A stretch of 37,802 nt of DNA, taken from NCBI GenBank assembly GCA_023228145.1, contig JALOBU010000031.1:1-37802 (forward strand), in the 5' to 3' direction. Made by a program: the position numbers and the translations under genes. The stretch is from Bacteroidales bacterium. Lineage in GTDB: Bacteria > Bacteroidota > Bacteroidia > Bacteroidales > CAIWKO01. The notes under the pieces were generated by a model. It was not told the DNA's origin and made no database searches. It saw only the letters and a list, made by a program, of their open reading frames with translations. Positions 32,068 to 37,802 of the stretch are shown here, in pieces. Every line of letters starts with the position of its first letter. Position 1 is the first letter of the stretch.

Positions 32068-33278
32068 TGAAAATAAAAAATAAAATAAATCCCGGCTTCA
32101 AACCCTCTCCACTTGGGCCAATTCCTAATGATTGGGATGTGATGGAATTTGGTGAATTCACAAAACTCGAAAAGGGCAAATATGCACCAGCTGAAAATGA
32201 AAACATAAAGTGTTTAGAGCTTGAGCATTTCGAACAGGGAACAGGAGCAATTAATGGTTGGCTAAATTCATCTGAACAGAAAAGTACAAAAAATATATTT
32301 CAAAAAGGACAGGTTTTATTTGGAAAGTTAAGACCATATCTTCAAAAGTACTGGCTTGCAGAATTTAATGGTGTATGTTCAAGCGAAGTTTGGGTAATGA
32401 CTTCAAAAGATACTAAATGTAATAATGAATTCTTATTTCGTTTAGTCCAAACAAGCCGGTTTATTCAGGTTGCTAATGTTTCATCAGGGTCTAAAATGCC
32501 TAGAGCCGACTGGGATTATGTTTCATCATTCCCTTTTCCTATTCCCCCTCTCCCCGAACAACAAAAAATTGCCGCGATCCTCTCCACCTGGGACACTGCC
32601 ATCTCCAAAACCAAGCAACTCATTAATAAACTCAAAGAGCGCAACCGCGGCCTGCAACAGCAGTTGCTTACTGGGAAGAAAAGAATCAATGGCTTTGAAG
32701 AAACAAGATGGGTTAAAATTACTGCCGATAGCATTTTTAAAAGCATCTCTACAAAAAATAATAATGGAAACGAACAACTATTATCAGTCACTCAAGACAG
32801 GGGCGCTATCCCCCGTGATATGCTTGAAGGTCGTGTCACCATGCCTTCTGGCGATACTAATTCGTTCAAATTAGTCGAACCCGGAGATTTCATAATTAGT
32901 TTACGCTCCTTTCAGGGTGGGTTGGAATATTCCGAATATCGTGGCTTGGTTAGTCCTGCATATACCGTGCTAAAGCCGATAAAACCAATTGACCATGATT
33001 TCTACAAGTACTATTTCAAATCATACGATTTCATTGGCCATTTGGCAATAGCAGTGATAGGAATAAGGGACGGGAAACAAATCAGTTTTGATGATTTCTG
33101 TACCGTTAAACTCCCCAATCCTTCAAAAGATGAACAAACAAAAATTGCAGAAGTTTTATCTGCTGCTGGTAATGAGGTAAAAATTCAGGAAAAAAAATTA
33201 GAAGCCCTCAAACAGCAGAAAAAAGGGCTGATGCAGAAATTGCTTACTGGGAAAATTAGGGTTAATTCTAAAATATAG
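32067..33278 (+). CDS. hsdS: Type I specificity subunit, full length
   Basis: This 403-residue HsdS has two target-recognition domains and two helical conserved regions. TRD1 spans about 20-160. The first conserved region opens with PLPEQQKIAAILSTWDTAIS (161-180) and ends in QQLLTGKKRINGF. TRD2 spans about 211-350, and the second region (about 352-398) repeats the pattern: DEQTKIAEVLSAAGNEV, then LMQKLLTGK. It directs HsdM to a bipartite DNA site. It overlaps the Fic stop by one base. The first TIR-like gene starts 3 bp after its stop, so the following block is translated from the same message. Confidence 0.93.
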   Translation: MKIKNKINPGFKPSPLGPIPNDWDVMEFGEFTKLEKGKYAPAENENIKCLELEHFEQGTGAINGWLNSSEQKSTKNIFQKGQVLFGKLRPYLQKYWLAEFNGVCSSEVWVMTSKDTKCNNEFLFRLVQTSRFIQVANVSSGSKMPRADWDYVSSFPFPIPPLPEQQKIAAILSTWDTAISKTKQLINKLKERNRGLQQQLLTGKKRINGFEETRWVKITADSIFKSISTKNNNGNEQLLSVTQDRGAIPRDMLEGRVTMPSGDTNSFKLVEPGDFIISLRSFQGGLEYSEYRGLVSPAYTVLKPIKPIDHDFYKYYFKSYDFIGHLAIAVIGIRDGKQISFDDFCTVKLPNPSKDEQTKIAEVLSAAGNEVKIQEKKLEALKQQKKGLMQKLLTGKIRVNSKI

Positions 33279-33281
33279 ATC

Positions 33282-33818
33282 ATGGAAAAGAAATCAAGAA
33301 ATTGTTTTGTAAGTTACCATCACGACAGAGACCAAAAGTATCTCGAAAAATTACGAAAGGTTATATCACGCATGGAGGTATCAGATCGCTCACTGAAAGA
33401 TGATATCGGTCATCTCACAGAAGAAACCATTTATAAAAAGATTAGGGAAAAAATGCGTAATTGTTCTGTCACTGTAGTATTGATTGGGGAAAGAACTGGT
33501 CATCGTAAATGGATTGATTTAGAGATTTGGGCATCTCTGAGGGCTTATACGCACCCAACCGATCCTTTAAAATCATTTAAACCCAATGGACTCTTGGCAA
33601 TTTATCTCCCCACTGATTCGCATTCAGTGCCAAACAGGTTAAAGGATAATATTGAATCAGGATATGCAGTGAGTATGAAATGGGAGAATCTTGCAAAGGA
33701 CTTTGAAAGTAAGGTCAACTGGGCATATTGGAACAGAACAAATAATGTATACAAAATTTGCAACAACAGGGAAAGAATGGAAAATGATTATGTTGATTTT
33801 TTTGGATTAAGATTTTAA
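33282..33818 (+). CDS. TIR-like (DUF1863/MTH538 type) protein A
   Basis: This 178-residue protein is a stand-alone TIR-like domain of the kind found in Thoeris ThsB. It opens with a beta-strand and NCFVSYHHDRDQKYLEKLRK (7-26), has SVTVVLIGERTGHRKWIDLE around 62-81 (acidic Glu81 at the end) and then NGLLAIYLP. Such domains process NAD+ into a signal nucleotide when triggered by infection. The catalytic glutamate is only inferred by position. The C-terminal 60 residues are helical. It starts 3 bp after hsdS and 4 bp before the next TIR gene. Confidence 0.85.
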   Translation: MEKKSRNCFVSYHHDRDQKYLEKLRKVISRMEVSDRSLKDDIGHLTEETIYKKIREKMRNCSVTVVLIGERTGHRKWIDLEIWASLRAYTHPTDPLKSFKPNGLLAIYLPTDSHSVPNRLKDNIESGYAVSMKWENLAKDFESKVNWAYWNRTNNVYKICNNRERMENDYVDFFGLRF

Positions 33819-33822
33819 TAAT

Positions 33823-34386
33823 ATGAAAGCAATTAACAGGTTTTATGCTTCTACTAAGTATTCATCAAGAGCACAGTTTTTAAATCTTGGTAAAAAATGT
33901 ATCTTTATTTCTCACCAAAAGGATGACAAAGATGATGCTAGAGCAATAGCTGAATATTTTCAGAATGCTGGTATAGAAGTTTATTTTGATGAGTATGACA
34001 ATGATTTGCGATTACAAAGAGAAAATGACAAACCAAATGAAGTAACAATGTCCATTTGCAATGGGATCAATAACAGCAGCCATATGATGGTTGTTGTTTC
34101 ACCCAATACAATTTTATCAACTTGGGTGCCATTTGAAATCGGCTATGGATATGATAAAACTGAACTCGGGGCGATTTGTCTAAAGGGTATTCCAAAAGGG
34201 AAATTACCTGAGTATATCAGAACAACAAAAATCATTCGCGATATTTATGACCTTAATATATTTATCCAGCAATTATCGGGTAAAACGAAAGAATTTTTAC
34301 TTGAATCGAGAATGATGAGTGATCACACTAATTATGCAAATCCTTTACATAGTGTGATGGATGATTTAATCAGCGATGTTTATTAA
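33823..34386 (+). CDS. TIR-domain protein B
   Basis: This 187-residue single TIR domain has strand A KCIFISHQKDDKDDARAIAE (25-44), strand B GIEVYFDEYDNDL, then HMMVVVSPNTILSTWVPFEI with Glu105 in the WVPFEIGYG motif where the TIR catalytic glutamate normally lies. This is the more canonical TIR class (NADase-like), distinct from the DUF1863 type of its neighbours. The first 24 residues and the last 40 are extra helices. There is no membrane segment. It is flanked by DUF1863-type proteins on both sides. Confidence 0.87.
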   Translation: MKAINRFYASTKYSSRAQFLNLGKKCIFISHQKDDKDDARAIAEYFQNAGIEVYFDEYDNDLRLQRENDKPNEVTMSICNGINNSSHMMVVVSPNTILSTWVPFEIGYGYDKTELGAICLKGIPKGKLPEYIRTTKIIRDIYDLNIFIQQLSGKTKEFLLESRMMSDHTNYANPLHSVMDDLISDVY

Positions 34387-34397
34387 AATTATTTATT

Positions 34398-35192
34398 ATG
34401 CCAACAAAAGAATATTTTATTACTAAGCTTTCTTTCAGGGATGATCAGCCTCTGATAAAAGATGTTTTTGCATATGAATTTGATGGTGCCACGCTCTCAG
34501 AAGGTGAAAATCGTTTGAGACATTGGATGGTCAATAGAACAAATGAAGGTTCTCGGATTTCAATTATGACTCCTAATCCTAATAAAAAAGATAATTGGAT
34601 TAGAGGTGAGCCTTTTTCATATACTAATGGTTACTATTCATGGGCGTTTGATCTTCCCAAAAATATAACTAAGCGAAAGACATTTGTAAGTTACTACCAT
34701 CATGATGATCAAATTTATAAAGAGAAGTTTGAGAATTTATTCGGAGATTTGATAGTAAGTAAGTCCGTTGGGAAAGATGATATAGACTCGGATAATAGCG
34801 ATGAATATGTCAAGCAATTAATTCAAAAAGGATATTTGTCTGATACAACTGTGCTTGTGGTATTAATAGGTCCTAAAACAAAATGTCGAATGCACGTTGA
34901 TTGGGAAATTTCAGGTGCATTAAATTTAAAAGTTGGAGATAATTATGCCGGTTTGGTTGGTATTTTATTACCTGATCATCCCGATTTTGGTCCTGGTAAA
35001 TCGTATAATCCAGCTAACTTACCTAAGCGTTTAGCCGCAAATCTTGATTCAGGCTATGCTAATCTATACGATTGGACTGAAGATAGAGTGAAATTTCAGC
35101 AATGGCTTGAATCTGCTTTTCGCAGAAGAAATGACTCTGAAAAAATAATTAATAAATCAATTCCTCAAATGAACAGAAATACATGCGAATGA
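34398..35192 (+). CDS. TIR-like (DUF1863 type) protein C with an N-terminal domain
   Basis: This 264-residue two-domain protein has an unrecognised alpha/beta domain at residues 1-90 (YFITKLSFRDDQPLIKDVFA, ending SWAFDLPKN), which could be a sensor or ligand site. Residues 93-245 form a TIR-like domain matching protein A: KTFVSYYHHDDQIYKEKFEN, TVLVVLIGPKTKCRMHVDWE (Glu170), YAGLVGILLP. A and C are clearly homologous, sharing FVSY.HHD.DQ.Y.EK and VVLIG. It overlaps the next gene by 10 bp. Confidence 0.83.
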   Translation: MPTKEYFITKLSFRDDQPLIKDVFAYEFDGATLSEGENRLRHWMVNRTNEGSRISIMTPNPNKKDNWIRGEPFSYTNGYYSWAFDLPKNITKRKTFVSYYHHDDQIYKEKFENLFGDLIVSKSVGKDDIDSDNSDEYVKQLIQKGYLSDTTVLVVLIGPKTKCRMHVDWEISGALNLKVGDNYAGLVGILLPDHPDFGPGKSYNPANLPKRLAANLDSGYANLYDWTEDRVKFQQWLESAFRRRNDSEKIINKSIPQMNRNTCE

Positions 35193-36361
35193 AAAACAGG
35201 TTAAAATATCCGCTTTCCCTTTATGTGGTTTGGCATCCCAAATTCACTGAAGGCAAAAGAATTGCCAATAATATTTACAGCATCTTTTGTAGGGATGTTA
35301 ATGATCCTCTTTCACGAGGCTTGGGAATCCCGGTTTATTATCGCTCTGATTCATCAAATAAAACTCCCATTGCAATTGATACAAAAAATGCAACACGTAA
35401 CGCTTTAGTTTTACTGATTGACCAGCATTTCTTTCTTGATGCTGATTTCCGCGCATATACCGTGGAGCTAACAAAATTAGTGGACAATAACACAAGAATT
35501 TTTCCAGTTTCATTATATGCGTCTGCCCATGAAATCGGTTGTGGATTAACCTCGCTTCAATTCATTAGAGCTTACAAGGGTGATTTCACCGTCCCTGCGA
35601 ATCTTGATTTTTCAATAAAGACTTTAAAATCTGAATTACTACATGATTGTGCGCGATTGCTCATGAATTTCCAGCCCACCTATGAAGACAAAGATGAAAA
35701 CCGCATTCCTTCTCCTGTAAAATTATTCTTGAGCCATGCAAAAAAAGATGGTCTCGAAATTACAAAGAGATTCAAGGCATTTGTCGATGCTGAATTAAAA
35801 CTGGATGTATTTTTTGATACGGTTGATATTGCAGATGGTTATGAATTCGAAAAACAGATTGAGGGCAATATAAAAGATGCTGCATTGGTTGTTTTTCACA
35901 CTGATGAGTATTCATCAAGGGAATGGTGTAGAATTGAAGTATTGGTGGCCAAGCGTAATAATTGCTCCATTGTTGTTGTTCATGATATAAAGAATGGTGA
36001 AAAAAGGGCCTTCCCATATTTGGGCAATATGCCAACAATTACTATCAAGGAAGATGAAAAAGAGAGCTTTGTTGAAATCGTTAACCTCACTCTTTGTCAG
36101 GTATTGAACAATCTGTTCCAACATGAATTACTGGAATCTTTTCAAAAGGAATTCGCATCCGCTGGTGTCGAATTCGTTTCTATTACCACACCTCCTGAAC
36201 TTTTCAATTATATCTATATCCATAAAAAGAAGGATACTGCAAAGGGGCAATTAGTGATTCTATACCCGGAGCCTCCCCTTGGTGCAGAAGAATTAAAACT
36301 TCTGAACGAGATTGACAAGGATATTAAATTCATTACGCCAATTTTATTACCAACACTGTGA
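35183..36361 (+). CDS. Double-TIR protein D with a C-terminal module
   Basis: This 392-residue protein has a divergent TIR-like fold at residues 12-150 (LSLYVVWHPKFTEGKRIANN, GIPVYYRSD, ALVLLIDQHFF), lacking an obvious catalytic glutamate. Residues 178-290 are a canonical TIR: PVKLFLSHAKKDGLEITKRF, LDVFFDTVDIADGYEFEKQI, ALVVFHTDEYSSREWCRIEV with Glu252. Residues about 335-392 form a separate small unit ending in ILLPTL. The best reading is one active and one regulatory TIR in a single chain. Start may be Met1 or Met3. The stop overlaps the next gene. Confidence 0.82.
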   Translation: MRMKNRLKYPLSLYVVWHPKFTEGKRIANNIYSIFCRDVNDPLSRGLGIPVYYRSDSSNKTPIAIDTKNATRNALVLLIDQHFFLDADFRAYTVELTKLVDNNTRIFPVSLYASAHEIGCGLTSLQFIRAYKGDFTVPANLDFSIKTLKSELLHDCARLLMNFQPTYEDKDENRIPSPVKLFLSHAKKDGLEITKRFKAFVDAELKLDVFFDTVDIADGYEFEKQIEGNIKDAALVVFHTDEYSSREWCRIEVLVAKRNNCSIVVVHDIKNGEKRAFPYLGNMPTITIKEDEKESFVEIVNLTLCQVLNNLFQHELLESFQKEFASAGVEFVSITTPPELFNYIYIHKKKDTAKGQLVILYPEPPLGAEELKLLNEIDKDIKFITPILLPTL

Positions 36362-37299
36362 TAGAAATGAAAATGACAAAGAAAAATATTTCAGGAATTT
36401 CGGAGAAAAAAGATACGGTTCAGAAAACTACATTGTATGGAAAACGAATTGCAATTTCGGTTTCCGGCAGCGAAGAGCTTGAACAATTGGGTTTATCTGA
36501 GAACCATATAAAAGATGCTACCATTGAGATTGCAAGGTATTTGTTGGTAAATGGTGCTACCATGCTTTATGGTGGAGATTTACGTCATAACGGCTTTACT
36601 GCACTGTTTTCTGAGCTTTCTTATCAGTACAAATATCTAAGCGATAGAGAAGCTCGCTTTGTTAATTATTTTCCTTTCCCCAACTCAAGATTTCTTACGG
36701 ACAATGACCTTGCCGACTTCTTAAAAAAACAAGTTGAAGCCAGGATTTTGCCGGTTCCCAAGCATCTTGGGGATCCAGATCCCAGGAAGGATTACAAGCC
36801 TTTAGAAAATGTTGAGGACCGTTTTTTATATTCTGAGTGTTATGCTGACATGAGGATCCAAATGGCAAAGGAAAGCAATGCAAGAATTGTCTTGGGTGGA
36901 AGACAAAAAGGCTATACAGGATATTTCCCGGGAATTGTAGAGGAAACTTTCCACGCCTTAAATGCTGGTAATGCTGTTTATTTGTTAGGTGGCTTTGGTG
37001 GTGCAACAAAATCAATAATCGATATTATATCTGGAAGTATTCCACCGCAAATGACAAACGAATTTCAGTTTGATACAGCATTCTTAAACGATTTTAGGAA
37101 ATACGCATCAGATAAATTTCCTGTACCACTGGATTATACCTTTCTTGTCGATTTTTTCAAGAAATATAAAGTTGAAACTTTATCAGAGCAGAATGGACTT
37201 ACTGTGGAGGAAAACCAAATTTTGTTTGATAGCATTAATATACATGAATTGGTTTTTCTTATTATTAAAGGGCTAAAGAACATTTCAAACAAGAAGTAA
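36358..37299 (+). CDS. SLOG-family nucleotide-binding protein
   Basis: This protein of up to 313 residues has a SLOG Rossmann-like domain: KRIAISVSGSEELEQLGLSE (29-48), then YLLVNGATMLYGGDLRHNGF (61-80), ARIVLGGRQKGYTGYFPGIV (175-194) and AVYLLGGFGGATKSI. SLOG domains bind nucleotides made or modified in conflict systems; in Thoeris the SLOG domain senses the TIR product. Here no Sir2, macro or membrane effector is fused to it, so it may be a signal receiver acting through a partner, or an enzyme on the signal. The start is ambiguous: GTG at 36358 (overlapping the previous stop) or ATGs at 36367 and 36373. Confidence 0.82.
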   Translation: MIEMKMTKKNISGISEKKDTVQKTTLYGKRIAISVSGSEELEQLGLSENHIKDATIEIARYLLVNGATMLYGGDLRHNGFTALFSELSYQYKYLSDREARFVNYFPFPNSRFLTDNDLADFLKKQVEARILPVPKHLGDPDPRKDYKPLENVEDRFLYSECYADMRIQMAKESNARIVLGGRQKGYTGYFPGIVEETFHALNAGNAVYLLGGFGGATKSIIDIISGSIPPQMTNEFQFDTAFLNDFRKYASDKFPVPLDYTFLVDFFKKYKVETLSEQNGLTVEENQILFDSINIHELVFLIIKGLKNISNKK

Positions 37300-37310
37300 T
37301 AGCAAATGAG

Positions 37311-37682
37311 ATGAAAGCAACAGCACCTGAGAATATTGTTATATCAGAAAAATTTGGGAAAAGTCTGAAACTCGATTTTTATGATTCTGAGTTCTCATTG
37401 GACGGATGGGGGAATGTAGATAATTATGCAAAATTAAGTGATTCAAGTTTTGTGTTTATGGAATGCGAAAAAGGGCAGAAACATCCCAATACCAATGTAC
37501 TTAAATTATGGCCATACCTAGAAAAGAATGAACAATTAAAAATATTCCTCATCCATTATATTTTTCCTGATAATAATTCTCCACAAAACAGGATAAGACT
37601 TTGTCATTTTCTTGGTAAGAAACTTGAGAAAATATTTCCTGACAGATTCCGATATTATCATATTTATGGAAGTATTTTGTAA
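37311..37682 (+). CDS. Small protein, possible PD-(D/E)XK nuclease-like fold
   Basis: This 123-residue soluble protein follows the SLOG gene by 11 bp and is probably the last gene of the operon. Around residues 20-56 it has strands LKLDFYDSEFSLDGWGN, then SFVFMECEKGQ. The acidic pair with lysine (Glu51-x-Glu53-Lys54) after an upstream Asp (31 or 37) resembles a PD-(D/E)XK nuclease core, which would make it a candidate effector. The match is by eye and the protein is short for a nuclease. The rest (HPNTNVLKLWPYLEKN, IFLIHYIFPDNN) I do not recognise. Confidence 0.65.
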   Translation: MKATAPENIVISEKFGKSLKLDFYDSEFSLDGWGNVDNYAKLSDSSFVFMECEKGQKHPNTNVLKLWPYLEKNEQLKIFLIHYIFPDNNSPQNRIRLCHFLGKKLEKIFPDRFRYYHIYGSIL

Positions 37683-37721
37683 GCTTACCTGAAAGTCGGC
37701 CATTTGAGATTAGAGTTTAGC

Positions 37722-37744
37722 CGAAGCGCCAGCGAGGCGTTTCG
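37722..37744. repeat. Stem-loop after the operon
   Basis: CGAAGCGCC and GGCGTTTCG pair with one G-T around AGCGA. No strong T run follows. It may mark the operon end or the inserted element's end. Confidence 0.5.
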
Positions 37745-37772
37745 TATTGAATTTTAATTTTAAATTAGCTAT

Positions 37773-37802
37773 ATGAAAGCAAAACGATTTACAGAAAATC
37801 AG
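37773..37802 (+). CDS. IS3-family OrfA, first residues only
   Basis: The last 30 bases read MKAKRFTENQ from an ATG, the typical opening of IS3-family OrfA proteins (M-basic-K-x-RFT-E/D-x-Q). Only ten residues are visible, so this rests on one motif. If right, an insertion sequence follows the defence operon. Confidence 0.4.
   Translation, partial: MKAKRFTENQ

Noticed and set aside
33282..37299. Calling the block a standard Thoeris system
   Set aside because: There is no ThsA (no SIR2 or other effector fused to the SLOG domain), and there are four TIR or TIR-like proteins of at least two classes.

Overview
The window looks like a chromosomal segment of an AT-rich Bacteroidota (Bacteroidetes) genome. 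The sequence signs are the repeated use of the TTG / N19 / TAnnTTTG promoter form, the near absence of Shine-Dalgarno sequences, a type II-C CRISPR locus with 47-bp repeats and a very long Cas9, and a Bacteroidetes-style integrase with small HTH/excisionase proteins. I cannot assign a genus.

Region 1 (1-4184) is ordinary chromosome: the 5' end of a secreted TPR-like protein, a rubrerythrin, then a three-gene operon of acyl carrier protein, sulfotransferase and a PaaK-like AMP-forming ligase. Region 2 (4201-14177) is a complete type II-C CRISPR-Cas locus. It has a 24-repeat array read left to right, then cas2, cas1, a REP-associated (RAYT) transposase carrying REP palindromes, a small unknown gene, a nucleotidyltransferase and cas9 (1566 aa), all on the minus strand. 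A divergent tracrRNA follows, with its own promoter and terminator. Cas9 ends in a linker plus an extra helical domain that resembles the small partner of MNT-type nucleotidyltransferases, and the nucleotidyltransferase gene overlaps the cas9 stop codon by ATGA. Region 3 (14281-19499) is chromosomal again: SpoIID, ComEC, an ArsB/SLC13-type permease and a secreted protein.

Region 4 (about 19768 to beyond the right edge) is an integrated element. Its left end lies at what looks like the displaced 3' end of a minus-strand tRNA gene, with the tRNA terminator beside it. The element carries a tyrosine integrase, an AbiE-type toxin-antitoxin pair with duplicated operator-like repeats, two paralogous small HTH proteins, an unknown regulator-like protein, a TOPRIM primase-helicase and a strongly folded 130-bp element. 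No conjugation genes are visible, so it resembles a satellite or island more than a full ICE.

The cargo (28444-37682) starts at a clear promoter and runs as one compact set of ten genes with gaps of 12 bp or less: a half-size HsdS, HsdM, a Fic protein, a full-length HsdS, then four TIR or TIR-like proteins, a SLOG-family protein and a small nuclease-like protein. There is no hsdR in the window. The five-gene TIR/SLOG block shares logic with Thoeris (TIR proteins making a nucleotide signal sensed by SLOG), but its composition is not one I recognise. It is the best candidate for an undescribed system. The second is the Cas9-nucleotidyltransferase coupling. The last bases appear to open an IS3-family OrfA.
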